From: an uncultured Lachnospiraceae bacterium
Lineage (GTDB): Bacteria > Bacillota > Clostridia > Lachnospirales > Lachnospiraceae
Direction of reading: 5' to 3'
Assembly: GCA_910586015.1 (NCBI GenBank)
Contig: CAJUGJ010000006.1
Coordinates: 62,001-126,000 of the forward strand
DNA: 64,000 nt
Part shown: positions 7,946 through 16,768 of the stretch, piece after piece
How positions within the stretch are numbered: position 1 is the first letter of the stretch
How the letters are laid out: each line of letters begins with the position of its first letter
Position numbers and translations under genes: made by a program
The notes under the pieces: model-generated
What the model was told of the DNA's origin: nothing
Database searches by the model: none
What the model saw: only the letters and a program-made list of their open reading frames with translations

Positions 7946-9277
7946 TTAAATTCCCTGTGCAATCATTGCAGTTGCTACTTTTTCGAATCCAGCAATATTT
8001 GCTCCAACAACATAATTTCCTTCAAATCCATATTTTTTTGCTGCCTGATCTAGATTATGGAAAATGTTTATCATAATATTTTGAAGTTTTTCATCTACTT
8101 CTTCAAAGCTCCAGCTTAAACGTTCACTATTCTGGCTCATTTCTAATGCACTTGTCGCTACACCACCTGCATTTGCTGCCTTTCCGGGTGCAAACAATAC
8201 ACCATTTTGTTGTAGATATTCTGTTGCTTCTAATGTTGTTGGCATATTTGCTCCTTCAGCAACAGCAAGACAGCCATTTGCAACTAATGCTTTTGCATCA
8301 TCTAAAAGGAGTTCATTTTGTGTTGCACAAGGAAGAGCAATATCACACTTGATTGTCCACACACCTCTTCCTTCATGATACTCTGAATTTGGACGATATT
8401 TTTTATATTCTGTTAATCTTGCACGATTTACTTCTTTAATTTCTTTTAAAGCTGCTATATCAATTCCTTCTGGATCATAAACCCAACCATTAGAATCGCT
8501 TACTGTTACCACTTTTGCTCCAAGTTGTTGTGCCTTTTGAGCTGCATAGATTGCAACATTTCCAGAACCAGAGATACAGACAGTCTTTCCTGTAATATCT
8601 ATGTTGTTACATTTTAACATCTCCTTAGTCAAATAGAGAAGACCATATCCTGTTGCTTCTGTTCTAACTAAAGATCCACCATAAGTTAAACCTTTGCCGG
8701 TTAATACTCCCTCATAAACTCCCTTTATCTTTTTATATTGTCCAAACAAATATCCAATTTCTCTTGCACCCGTTCCGATATCTCCAGCAGGTACATCGGT
8801 ATCTGCACCTATGTATCTGCTCAATTCTGTCATAAAGCTCTTACAAAATGCCATTACTTCTCTATCTGACTTTCCCTTTGGATCAAAATCAGAACCACCT
8901 TTACCACCTCCAATTGGAAGTCCTGTTAAAGAATTCTTAAAAATCTGTTCAAATCCCAAAAATTTAATAATTCCCAGATTAACCGATGGATGAAGTCTAA
9001 GTCCACCCTTATATGGTCCAATACTATTATTGAATTGAACACGGTATCCTGTATTAACCTGTACTTGTCCCTTATCATCTACCCACGGTACACGAAACTT
9101 AATCTGACGATCTGGTTCTACTAACTGTTCTAATAATGCTTCTTTTCGATATACCTCTTCATTTGCCTCTACAACTGGTCTAAGAGATTCTAATACTTCT
9201 TTGACTGCTTGATGAAATTCTGGTTCAGCAGGATTTTTTGCAACTACTTGTTCAATTACTTCATCTACATAACTCAT
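7946..9277 (-). CDS. gdhA: NADP-specific glutamate dehydrogenase
   Basis: 443 residues, the length of hexameric family-I glutamate dehydrogenases. Reductive amination of 2-oxoglutarate with ammonia to give glutamate. Visible motifs include the substrate-binding loop with catalytic lysine (LPIGGGKGGSDFDPKGKSD), PAGDIGTGAREIGY, and the Rossmann nucleotide site ISGSGNVAIYAA. The start follows AAAGGAGAATGAGTT. A near-consensus promoter and a perfect 24-base palindrome lie upstream, suggesting regulated expression. Monocistronic. Confidence 0.96.
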   Translation of the reverse strand: MSYVDEVIEQVVAKNPAEPEFHQAVKEVLESLRPVVEANEEVYRKEALLEQLVEPDRQIKFRVPWVDDKGQVQVNTGYRVQFNNSIGPYKGGLRLHPSVNLGIIKFLGFEQIFKNSLTGLPIGGGKGGSDFDPKGKSDREVMAFCKSFMTELSRYIGADTDVPAGDIGTGAREIGYLFGQYKKIKGVYEGVLTGKGLTYGGSLVRTEATGYGLLYLTKEMLKCNNIDITGKTVCISGSGNVAIYAAQKAQQLGAKVVTVSDSNGWVYDPEGIDIAALKEIKEVNRARLTEYKKYRPNSEYHEGRGVWTIKCDIALPCATQNELLLDDAKALVANGCLAVAEGANMPTTLEATEYLQQNGVLFAPGKAANAGGVATSALEMSQNSERLSWSFEEVDEKLQNIMINIFHNLDQAAKKYGFEGNYVVGANIAGFEKVATAMIAQGI

Positions 9278-9314
9278 AACTCATTCTCCTTTTCTTCTTA
9301 ATAACTTTTTTTGT

Positions 9315-9344
9315 ATTATAAGACACAAGTTTACCTTTCGTCAA
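9315..9344 (-). promoter_or_regulatory. gdhA promoter
   Basis: A -35 TTGACG (9344-9339), an 18-base spacer and a perfect -10 TATAAT (9320-9315) on the minus strand, 38 bases before the gdhA start. Confidence 0.75.
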
Positions 9345-9347
9345 TCA

Positions 9348-9371
9348 TTTTTTTGCTTTAAAGCAAAAAAA
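9348..9371. promoter_or_regulatory. 24-base perfect palindrome upstream of gdhA -35
   Basis: Arms TTTTTTTGCTTT and AAAGCAAAAAAA meet without a spacer, four bases upstream of the gdhA -35. The placement suits an activator or repressor site. It has no loop, so a terminator role is unlikely. The remaining 186 bases up to the response regulator gene hold no gene; a TTATCC-like motif is seen but no DnaA-box cluster. Confidence 0.5.
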
Positions 9372-9557
9372 TTTTAATGTTATACCTAAGCAAAGTGCAC
9401 AAATAATTCAAAAACACCAGTGATATTCTTGTTGTGGAAGTTATCCCCCTTTTCATATACTTCATAAATTCTTAATTTTTTCCACACATATCTCTTTAAT
9501 ATTTTATGTTAAAATAAAATTTAAAATTTGATTTATTGATTGGTGGGAGGTTTTATT

Positions 9558-10259
9558 ATGTATACTATTTTAGTTTGTGATGATGATAAAGATATTGTAG
9601 AAGCTATTTACATTTATCTTACTGCAGAAGGCTATCATGTCTTAAAAGCTTATCATGGCAGACAGGCTATAGAAGTCATTGAAACACAGGAAGTACATTT
9701 AATTTTGCTTGATATTATGATGCCTGAAATGGATGGGATTCGTACTACAAGAAAACTAAGAGAAAATAATTATAGTCTTCCTATTCTTTTTTTATCTGCT
9801 AAATCCGAAGATAACGATAAAATTCTTGGTCTAAATATTGGTGCAGATGACTATATTACCAAACCATTTAATCCATTAGAACTGATTGCCAGAGTAAAAT
9901 CTGCTTTACGTCGTTATACCACTCTTGGCAATGCTTCTAACACTACTAATTCTAATCTTTACTCATCTGGCGATCTTATTATTAATGATGATTCAAAAGA
10001 AGTAACAGTTGATGGAGAGTTAGTTCGTCTTACTCCTATTGAATATAACCTCTTAAAATTGCTTGTTCGCAATAAAGGGCGTGTGTTTTCTATCTCTGAA
10101 ATTTACGAACAGATCTGGAAAGAGCCCTCTTTTGGAGTTGATAATATTGTTGCTGTACATATCCGTCATATCCGAGAAAAAATTGAAATTAATCCAAGAG
10201 AACCTAAATATTTAAAAGTAGTTTGGGGAATTGGTTATAAGATTGAAAATTTAGATTAA
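9558..10259 (+). CDS. OmpR/VanR-type response regulator
   Basis: 233 residues. Receiver domain at 1-120 with the acidic pocket CDDD, phospho-acceptor Asp52 (LLDIMMPEMDG), Thr/Ser switch (LSAKSED) and Lys in DYITKPF. C-terminal winged-helix DNA-binding domain at about 135-233. The start at 9558 (MYTILV) is chosen over 9540 because GGGAGG sits seven bases upstream. The kinase gene follows after 12 bases, so the two form an operon. Closest in layout to VanR/VanS-type cell-envelope sensing systems of Lachnospiraceae. Confidence 0.93.
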   Translation: MYTILVCDDDKDIVEAIYIYLTAEGYHVLKAYHGRQAIEVIETQEVHLILLDIMMPEMDGIRTTRKLRENNYSLPILFLSAKSEDNDKILGLNIGADDYITKPFNPLELIARVKSALRRYTTLGNASNTTNSNLYSSGDLIINDDSKEVTVDGELVRLTPIEYNLLKLLVRNKGRVFSISEIYEQIWKEPSFGVDNIVAVHIRHIREKIEINPREPKYLKVVWGIGYKIENLD

Positions 10260-10271
10260 AAGAGGTTTGTT

Positions 10272-12554
10272 ATGAAACTAAAAAATATACAAGAATGTAT
10301 AACAGTAAAATTTTTTCTTTTGATTTTCACACTAATTTTAGGGGCAGCTTCCATATTTTTTATTTTTCATGCTATTCCCTTTTTAGAAAAGTATTCTCCG
10401 TCAGATACTGTCTTTACTCAAACAGATCCATTTTTATCCCTTTATAAACAGTATCTTGATCGTGTAGCTGTTTATACAAAATATCGAGAAGCTGGCTATT
10501 TTCCTGATCCCTCTAGTTTTTATTCCAAAGCAGATTTGATTGCTATGTTTAATGGAAAAACAAATGGAAATTTAATTCCGTCTGATGATGTCTATAACAT
10601 GAGTCAGGAAAGCTTTGAATATTATAATTATATACTTAACCAAAATAATCCCGATTTTTTTTACTATGCACTTAATCAAACAACAAATACTTTCTACTAC
10701 AATGAAACTATGTCTGATTTTATTAGAAAAACTCAAAATCTTTCTAATAAAACACCGATTACATCTGAAATTTTAGATGATTTTTTTGAATCTTATGTGC
10801 AAGTTAATTGTCCTTATCTGATATTAGATACTTCTTATCGTATGTATTACACTAACATTACAGGACAAAACTATTCCATTACAGAAAATACAATATCCTT
10901 TGCCCTTCGCTATCTCACCTCAGATAACTCTTCTAATAAAATAAATCTAGAAGAATTATCTGAAAAAACAATTACAGAAATAATTACAAAACCTTCAAAC
11001 TATCTTCTCTATACAGGATATTTAAAGGCAGAACAACAAACAAATAGTGTCTTTTCAGAATTAGAAAAAGAGTTTGAAGTAAATTATAATTCTTATCAGA
11101 AAATGCTTCATTTTCTTCCTTGGATTATTGGAGGATTAATTTTACTTTTATCATTTTCGATTATTGTAATTGGTCATAAAAAAGGAATCAATGGGATCTA
11201 TTATTCAAAATTTGATAAAGTTTTTTACGAAATACTTTTATTAGGAATGTGTCTTTTGGCTTTTTTAATAATTTATGGTTTCTTTTTCTTAAAAGAGGAA
11301 ATAAAAGTATACAATATCTTCGTATGGATAGGTCTTTTTTACTTGATTAGTTTTTGGGCTCTTTGTGTTTTTTTTATTACTACTATACGTCGTTTTAAAT
11401 CACATATATGGTTTGAAAGTTTTCTCTGTTTAAAAATATGTCGTTTTTTATTTCAAACCTTTTACAATACTGGTTTATACATAAAAAATACCATTTCCCA
11501 ATTCTTTTATAATACCAAAAAACTTTTTAGAAACTTCTTTCTTGAAAGATCCACAGTTGTCTTAGTACTTGTCAGTATTTTTATATTTTGTTGTTATACT
11601 ATTTTTTCTTTATTCATTACCTTTCAATCTCTTTTTATTGGTTTATCTTTACTTTTTTTAGGTTTTACGGTTTTTGGTATCTATTTACTCCGAGCAGTTG
11701 GTGATCTCAATGTACTTCGTCAGGTAACACGTCGTATTACCACTGGCGATCTCAATGCAAAAGCACCTTCCCAAAAAAGTCTTTTATTCCAAGAACTAAC
11801 AGAAAATATCAATCATATTGGAAATGGTTTAGCTGCTTCAGTAGAGAAAGAATTAAAAAGTGAACGAATGAAAACAGAATTGATTACTAATGTATCTCAC
11901 GATATAAAAACTCCACTAACCTCTATTATTAATTATGTAGATCTGCTAAAAAAAATAGATTTAAAAGATGAAACTGCCAAATCCTATTTAGCTATTTTAG
12001 AGGAAAAATCATGGAGATTAAAAACTTTAATCGAAGATTTAGTCGAAGCTTCTAAAGCTTCTTCTGGAACTCTTTCTATTCAGTTACAGCGGTTGAATTT
12101 ATGTGAATTAGTCAAACAAGCATGTGGAGAATTTGAGGATAGATTAACAGAAAAAAATTTACAATTAATTTTCTCTCTTCCTAAAGAAAGAGGGGAAGAG
12201 CTTCCTGTCATTGCAGATGGCAGAAGTACCTATCGAATTATAGAAAACCTTTTATCTAATGTTAATAAATATGCAATGCCCGAAACAAGAGTTTATGTAG
12301 AAGCTTTTTGCAATAGTACAAATGCTTTACTTTCTATTAAAAATATTTCTGCTGCTCCACTTAATATCAGTAGTGAGGAACTAATGGAACGCTTTGTCCG
12401 TGGAGATCGATCCAGAAATACAGAGGGAAGTGGACTTGGTCTATCTATTGCCAAAAGTTTAGCGGAACTACAGCATGGTAGTTTTAAACTATATTTAGAT
12501 GGAGATCTATTTAAAGCAGTTGTTACACTTCCTCTTTATTTAGAAGATACTTAA
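10272..12554 (+). CDS. Sensor histidine kinase, multi-membrane
   Basis: 760 residues. One N-terminal membrane helix (about 13-33) is followed by an extracytoplasmic stretch to about 273. A set of five further helices lies between about 275 and 475. Then come a HAMP-like linker, a HisKA domain with His543 (VSHDIKTPLTS) and a HATPase domain with N-box (LLSNVNKYAMPE) and G-box (GSGLGLSIAK). The long extracellular part implies sensing of an outside signal. Partner of the response regulator 12 bases upstream. It ends convergently, overlapping the CYTH gene by four bases. Confidence 0.92.
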   Translation: MKLKNIQECITVKFFLLIFTLILGAASIFFIFHAIPFLEKYSPSDTVFTQTDPFLSLYKQYLDRVAVYTKYREAGYFPDPSSFYSKADLIAMFNGKTNGNLIPSDDVYNMSQESFEYYNYILNQNNPDFFYYALNQTTNTFYYNETMSDFIRKTQNLSNKTPITSEILDDFFESYVQVNCPYLILDTSYRMYYTNITGQNYSITENTISFALRYLTSDNSSNKINLEELSEKTITEIITKPSNYLLYTGYLKAEQQTNSVFSELEKEFEVNYNSYQKMLHFLPWIIGGLILLLSFSIIVIGHKKGINGIYYSKFDKVFYEILLLGMCLLAFLIIYGFFFLKEEIKVYNIFVWIGLFYLISFWALCVFFITTIRRFKSHIWFESFLCLKICRFLFQTFYNTGLYIKNTISQFFYNTKKLFRNFFLERSTVVLVLVSIFIFCCYTIFSLFITFQSLFIGLSLLFLGFTVFGIYLLRAVGDLNVLRQVTRRITTGDLNAKAPSQKSLLFQELTENINHIGNGLAASVEKELKSERMKTELITNVSHDIKTPLTSIINYVDLLKKIDLKDETAKSYLAILEEKSWRLKTLIEDLVEASKASSGTLSIQLQRLNLCELVKQACGEFEDRLTEKNLQLIFSLPKERGEELPVIADGRSTYRIIENLLSNVNKYAMPETRVYVEAFCNSTNALLSIKNISAAPLNISSEELMERFVRGDRSRNTEGSGLGLSIAKSLAELQHGSFKLYLDGDLFKAVVTLPLYLEDT

Positions 12555-13045
12555 CGCTTTTCTAATAATTCTTGTGCTGAATCTATTTGTGACAGATATG
12601 TGTTATGGTATCTTTTATCCATAGACACATCTTCGCCAAACCAGTCTGGTGGTTCAAATGTGTCTGCACTTTCTACACTTGGAAATTCTACTTCTACAAA
12701 AATGAGCCCTTTTAAATGTCCAGAAAAAACGTCCAATTCTGCAGTTCTTTCTAAAGGCAACGGAATTAGATATCTCGTTTTTATAATTAGCCTATGATCG
12801 ATTTTTTCTTTTAAATGTTCATAACTTTCTTTTTGTAACGGTAATTCAATTTCTTTATTCTGGATTGCCGTTGAATTTTTTGCGTTTATATCTTTAGATT
12901 TGTAGGTTAAAATATAATCTTCATTGCTTTTGCGAATTCTTACTACTGGTTTTGTACATAAATATCCTTGTTCTATCTGTAAATATGGATACTGTTCTAA
13001 TGATTCTGGCAATCTACGAATTCGAAATTTTCTTTCTATCTCCAT
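12551..13045 (-). CDS. CYTH-domain triphosphate tunnel metalloenzyme
   Basis: 164 residues, the usual size for bacterial CYTH proteins. The family signature ExExK starts the protein (MEIERKF), and further tunnel residues appear in RIRK, YILTYKSK and the late FVEVEF and DKRYHN strands. Known members hydrolyse inorganic triphosphate or nucleoside triphosphates, or make cAMP; which applies here cannot be told. The start is set by AAAGGAGTATT before 13045. Confidence 0.85.
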   Translation of the reverse strand: MEIERKFRIRRLPESLEQYPYLQIEQGYLCTKPVVRIRKSNEDYILTYKSKDINAKNSTAIQNKEIELPLQKESYEHLKEKIDHRLIIKTRYLIPLPLERTAELDVFSGHLKGLIFVEVEFPSVESADTFEPPDWFGEDVSMDKRYHNTYLSQIDSAQELLEKR

Positions 13046-13181
13046 AATACTCCTTTCCGAGATGGTTTTCCATACCATTTCCAATGAACTACTAACCACT
13101 TTTCGTATAAGAAAAATCACACTGGAAATACTAAATAAGCAAACAAAATATTATGCTAAACCGACAGAAAGGCAGGGGCTC

Positions 13182-13595
13182 ATGAAAAAATGCTTTGGTA
13201 CAAATTTCTTACTATGCGGCTTCTGTGGCTGGTGTATGGAATGTCTTTGGACAGGAATTGGCTCTTTAATGGAGCACAAAGATAAGGAACTATCTTGTCG
13301 AACCTCTCTTTGGATGTTTCCAATTTATGGCATGGCTGCCTGTTTCAGTCCAATCTGTAAACGATTAAAAGACCGCTCCACCGCACTTCGAGGCAGCATT
13401 TATGCCATTTGCATCTATTTTGCTGAATTTACAACTGGTACTTTACTAAAAAAATTTCATGCTTGTCCGTGGGATTACAGTAAAGCAAAATTAAATTATC
13501 ATGGTGTAATTCGTTTTGACTATGCACCTGCATGGTTTGCCGCTGGACTTTTTTTTGAAAAATTACTCTCTTTGCCTAATTTCTTTAAAGTCTAA
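13182..13595 (+). CDS. Putative CmpB-type ABC transporter permease-like membrane protein
   Basis: 137 residues with about four hydrophobic segments. It shows the landmarks of the ABC_trans_CmpB family: a Gly-Trp-x-x-Glu pattern near the start (FCGWCMECLW), PIYGMAACF, an acidic helix (FAEFTTGTLL) and the PWDYS motif. The start at 13182 follows AGGCAGGGG; longer readings upstream run antisense into the CYTH gene. Despite the family name no ABC ATPase is adjacent, and the function is not established. Confidence 0.75.
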   Translation: MKKCFGTNFLLCGFCGWCMECLWTGIGSLMEHKDKELSCRTSLWMFPIYGMAACFSPICKRLKDRSTALRGSIYAICIYFAEFTTGTLLKKFHACPWDYSKAKLNYHGVIRFDYAPAWFAAGLFFEKLLSLPNFFKV

Positions 13596-13628
13596 TCTTT
13601 CTAAAAACCCTCTAAGATTCAACGGCAT

Positions 13629-13970
13629 CTAAAAATTACTGCCGTTGAATCCCCAGTGACTATATTCTTGATAGGTCACATAAAGTTTATTCTTTGGAAT
13701 GTCAAGTACTTCTTCAAAAATATCTGATACTCTTTTTGTCATTTCCTCATAAGATTGTCTATCTGCTTTTCCATAAAGTTTTATCTCTACAAATGCTATC
13801 TTTTCTGATTTCTCTCCCTGAAAAAATAGACGACAATTATCTTCCAATCTTATCATAAGCCATGTTTCACTTTTTCCAATAACTGTAATTGCTTGTCCTA
13901 ATCTTTCCTTGAGTTTTTCTTCCTGTTCTTTTGTTACTGATATGCTTACCTGTGTTTGAATAAATGGCAT
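13629..13970 (-). CDS. MIF-like tautomerase
   Basis: 113 residues, the length of macrophage migration inhibitory factor homologues. Pro2 after the initiator Met is the predicted catalytic base (MPFIQTQ), and the C-terminus WGFNGSNF matches the ending of animal MIF (GWNNSTF-like). Known activity of the fold is keto-enol tautomerisation of phenylpyruvate or dopachrome; the natural substrate in bacteria is not known. The start follows AAGGAGTAATTTT. No operon partner. Confidence 0.85.
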   Translation of the reverse strand: MPFIQTQVSISVTKEQEEKLKERLGQAITVIGKSETWLMIRLEDNCRLFFQGEKSEKIAFVEIKLYGKADRQSYEEMTKRVSDIFEEVLDIPKNKLYVTYQEYSHWGFNGSNF

Positions 13971-14103
13971 AAAATTACTCCTTTCTTTTTCTAATTATAT
14001 TATAACAAACCTCATTAAAAATAACCAGTAAGTGATTGCAAATTTTATATAAAAATGATAAGATAAATTTAGTCAGTTATAGTTAGAAAGTGAGGAAAGA
14101 TTA

Positions 14104-15291
14104 ATGTTAAAGGCGGTTATATTTGATTTAGATGGTGTTATTATTGATAGCGAACCTTTACATAAGAGAGCTGTAAAAAATGCTCTCTTACAGTTCGGAG
14201 TGGAATTAAAGGACGAATATTGTAATCAGTTTATTGGAACTACTGTAGTTCATATGATGGATACGATTTGTAAAGATTACAATCTTACTATTTCTCTTGA
14301 AACATTATTTGAAGCCAATAAGCAAGCTAAAGAGAAACTATTAAAAGAGGAGGGTTATTCTATCATTCCGGGTATAAGAACACTCATTTCTGATTTATAT
14401 AATCACGGAATCTTATTAGCAGTTGCTTCCTCTTCTACAAAAGAAGAAATTGAATCGGCAATCTCTAACTTGTCTTCTGAAAATGTCTTTTCTGTTCTTT
14501 TATCAGGAACACAAGTTGCCAATCCAAAACCAGCTCCAGATATTTTTCTAGAAACAGCTAAATTACTTTCTGTTGATCCGTCAGAATGTGTAGTAATTGA
14601 AGATTCTCATCTTGGTGTCATAGCAGCAAAGGCAGCGGGAATGACTCGAATTGGTTTTATGAATACTAATTCTGGAAATCAAGATTTAAGTCAAGTGAAC
14701 TTTGTAGTAGAAAATTTTGAAGAAGTGGACTATAAATTTGTAAACCAAGTCTATCTTCGTTCTAAAGGAAAACCTATTACAATAGCAGAAACTCCTCGTC
14801 TTCTTATTCGAGAATTAACAGTAGAAGATATTAAAGTTATGTATACAATCTATCAGCAGCCAAAAGTTCGAGAATTTATTGATGATATTGATAATTATTT
14901 GAATGTTGAAATTGAAAAACATAAGGCATATATTAAAAATGTCTACAGTTTTTATGGATATGGATATTGGGGAGTATTTAGCAAAGAAACTGGAAAATTA
15001 ATTGGTCGCTGTGGTATCCAAAACAACGAAATTGATAATCGAATGGAAATCGAACTAGGATATTTATTAGATGTAAACCATTGGGGCTATGGTTATGCAC
15101 TTGAATGTGTCAAATGTGTTCTTTCTTACGCATTTTTTGAACTACAAATTCCCCGTATTGTAGCTGTAATTGACAAATTTAATATTCGTTCTCAAAAGGT
15201 TGCTGAAAGAGTTGGTATGAAAAAAGAGAAAGAATTTAAGTATAATTTTAGAAACTGTTATCTTTACTCTATTTATCGACCAAATGTTTAA
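14104..15291 (+). CDS. HAD phosphatase (beta-PGM-like) fused to GNAT acetyltransferase
   Basis: 395 residues in two parts. Residues 1-215 are a HAD subfamily I hydrolase: motif I FDLDGVIIDSEP with nucleophile Asp8 and acid Asp10, motif II in VASSSTKEE, motif III Lys in NPKPAPD and motif IV VVIEDSHLGVIAAKAAG. Residues ~225-395 are a RimJ/RimL-type N-acetyltransferase (ETPRLLIREL at its start, GYLLDVNHWGYGYALE for the CoA loop). No stop or frameshift separates them. Start supported by GAGGAAAGATTA. Substrates unknown. Confidence 0.88.
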   Translation: MLKAVIFDLDGVIIDSEPLHKRAVKNALLQFGVELKDEYCNQFIGTTVVHMMDTICKDYNLTISLETLFEANKQAKEKLLKEEGYSIIPGIRTLISDLYNHGILLAVASSSTKEEIESAISNLSSENVFSVLLSGTQVANPKPAPDIFLETAKLLSVDPSECVVIEDSHLGVIAAKAAGMTRIGFMNTNSGNQDLSQVNFVVENFEEVDYKFVNQVYLRSKGKPITIAETPRLLIRELTVEDIKVMYTIYQQPKVREFIDDIDNYLNVEIEKHKAYIKNVYSFYGYGYWGVFSKETGKLIGRCGIQNNEIDNRMEIELGYLLDVNHWGYGYALECVKCVLSYAFFELQIPRIVAVIDKFNIRSQKVAERVGMKKEKEFKYNFRNCYLYSIYRPNV

Positions 15292-15296
15292 AAATA

Positions 15297-15339
15297 AGGA
15301 GATATCTTACTAAAATTAGTTTTTAATAAGATATCTCCT
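15297..15339. terminator. Bidirectional terminator between HAD-GNAT and lipoprotein genes
   Basis: Perfect 13-base arms AGGAGATATCTTA/TAAGATATCTCCT with a 17-base loop. Followed by TATTTTT on the minus strand and a T-rich tail on the plus strand; it lies between two convergent genes. Confidence 0.8.
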
Positions 15340-15363
15340 CATTTCATTTATTATAATTTTAGT

Positions 15364-15888
15364 TTATCTTGTGTTTGTTCCATTTACAATTCCATTTCCG
15401 ACATCTTCAATTGCAGTTCCGATTCCAGAAATTACATCATCCGCTGCACCACCTAAAGTTGTTCCTACTCCATTACTTCTTGTTCCTGTTGTTGTAGTTC
15501 CATTTGTGGTACTTCTTCCTGTTGTGCCTGTTCCATTTGTACCTGTTCCATTGTTTGTTCCATTATTTGTCCCATTTGTACCTGTTCCATTCATGTTATC
15601 ATTTGTGCCTGTTCCATTGTTTGTCCCATTTGTCATTCCATTATTTGTTCCATTTGTACCTGTTCCATTCATGTTATCATTCGTACCTGTTCCATTGTTC
15701 GTTCCATTTGTCCCATTTGTACCTGTTCCATTCATGTTATCATTCGTGCCTGTTCCATTGTTTGTCCCATCCGTATTGTCATTTGCACCTGAAGTTGCGG
15801 AATTGTTTGCATCATCATTTCTTGAGCAAGCAGTTAGCGTAAACAGGCAGAGAAAACTTAACGCAAGGACAACATACAGCTTTTTCAT
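15364..15888 (-). CDS. Low-complexity Asn/Gly/Thr-repeat lipoprotein
   Basis: 174 residues. A lipoprotein signal peptide ends in the lipobox LTAC, so the protein should be lipid-anchored on the outer face of the membrane. Residues ~25-135 consist almost only of N, G, T, D and M in repeating units such as GTNDNMNGTGTNG. The last ~40 residues (VGTTLGGAADDVISGIG) look like an amphipathic helix and are probably the conserved part. Start follows AGGAGGAGTATTCT. Function unknown; wall spacer or spore-associated roles are possible but unproven. Confidence 0.8.
   Translation of the reverse strand: MKKLYVVLALSFLCLFTLTACSRNDDANNSATSGANDNTDGTNNGTGTNDNMNGTGTNGTNGTNNGTGTNDNMNGTGTNGTNNGMTNGTNNGTGTNDNMNGTGTNGTNNGTNNGTGTNGTGTTGRSTTNGTTTTGTRSNGVGTTLGGAADDVISGIGTAIEDVGNGIVNGTNTR
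15581..15775. repeat. In-frame tandem repeats in the lipoprotein gene
   Basis: Three near-identical units start at 15581, 15659 and 15722 (each beginning CCTGTTCCATTCATGTTATC), with spacing 78 and 63 bases, both multiples of three. Copy number can change without breaking the reading frame. Confidence 0.8.
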
Positions 15889-16111
15889 AGAATACTCCTC
15901 CTGTCAATGATATTCTGTATTTGAAGAAACACAGCGGTATTATATTTATTTCCGTCTGCTACTCCTTCTTACTCGCTTAGTATTCCACAAATTTTTTCAA
16001 CTATACGCTATGAAATTTTTTCAACTTTTCTTTTTTATTGGCACTTACTAAGACACCTTCCGATTCTTTTTTACATAATATAATAACAAATAAGAACCGG
16101 CAGGTGATCCT

Positions 16112-16687
16112 ATGACACAATGTACCACTCCGTTTCTAATGTTTCATGAAGTTACCTTTTCTTATCCAAACATTGTCATGCCAACACAACCTGTTTCTTT
16201 TCATATAGAAGAAGGAGAATGTGTTGGAATCACTGGTTTAGATAATAAAACGCTTTCTTTATTATTATCACTCGCTGCCGGACTTATTCCTCCAGATAGC
16301 GGTCAAATTTTACTAAATGAACTACCAGTAACAATATCACCACTGATGATAGGTTGTTTTATTTACCCATATATCTTTCAGATGCCTAAACATTTTGACT
16401 ATTATGAGAAACAACTGTTTTTGATCAATCATGCTGTATCATCTTTTTGTCGTATCTCTTTTTCTAATGAAAAAAATAAATTAAAACTTGAAACTCTATT
16501 TCAAAAACTATTAGATCAAGCAGAACTATTGTTATTTGAAGAACCTACATTTCTATCAGGTTTCACTAATTTTATAAAAAGTAATAAAACAATTTTATTT
16601 ACATTTTCAAAAGATTCTCAAAAAAATGCGTTTTCTATAGCTGATCAGGTTATAGACTTAGAACAAGTGGAAACAAAGAAAATATAG
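16112..16687 (+). CDS. Short degenerate ABC-ATPase-like protein
   Basis: 191 residues. The N-terminus reads as an ABC nucleotide-binding domain (VTFSYPNIV, then the Walker A position). There the sequence is GITGLDNKT: the invariant Gly-Lys is replaced by Asp-Asn, with a Lys one place later. The Walker B-like stretch ELLLFEEP has Glu for Asp, and no LSGGQ signature or helical subdomain is present. It is therefore about 30-40 residues shorter than a normal ATPase and probably does not hydrolyse ATP in the usual way. The reading frame is intact and has a good GGTGATCCT ribosome site, so it is not an obvious pseudogene. No permease is adjacent. Confidence 0.65.
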   Translation: MTQCTTPFLMFHEVTFSYPNIVMPTQPVSFHIEEGECVGITGLDNKTLSLLLSLAAGLIPPDSGQILLNELPVTISPLMIGCFIYPYIFQMPKHFDYYEKQLFLINHAVSSFCRISFSNEKNKLKLETLFQKLLDQAELLLFEEPTFLSGFTNFIKSNKTILFTFSKDSQKNAFSIADQVIDLEQVETKKI

Positions 16688-16720
16688 AAGTTTTATTAAT
16701 CAGAATTAAACTCAAAATAG

Positions 16721-16760
16721 AGAAAGGATTCTAACATTTTAATAGAATCCTTTCTTTTTA
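16721..16760. terminator. Bidirectional terminator
   Basis: 13-base perfect arms AGAAAGGATTCTA/TAGAATCCTTTCT with a 9-base loop, followed by TTTTA on the plus strand. It sits between two convergent genes. Confidence 0.85.
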
Positions 16761-16768
16761 TCTTCCTT

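Noticed and set aside
9420..9490. TTATCC and TTTTCCACA motifs suggesting DnaA boxes
   Set aside because: Only isolated partial matches, no cluster and no dnaA/dnaN nearby.
15371..15910. Long plus-strand Pro/Val/Phe-rich frame
   Set aside because: Antisense of the repeat region of the lipoprotein; the open frame results from the repeat composition.
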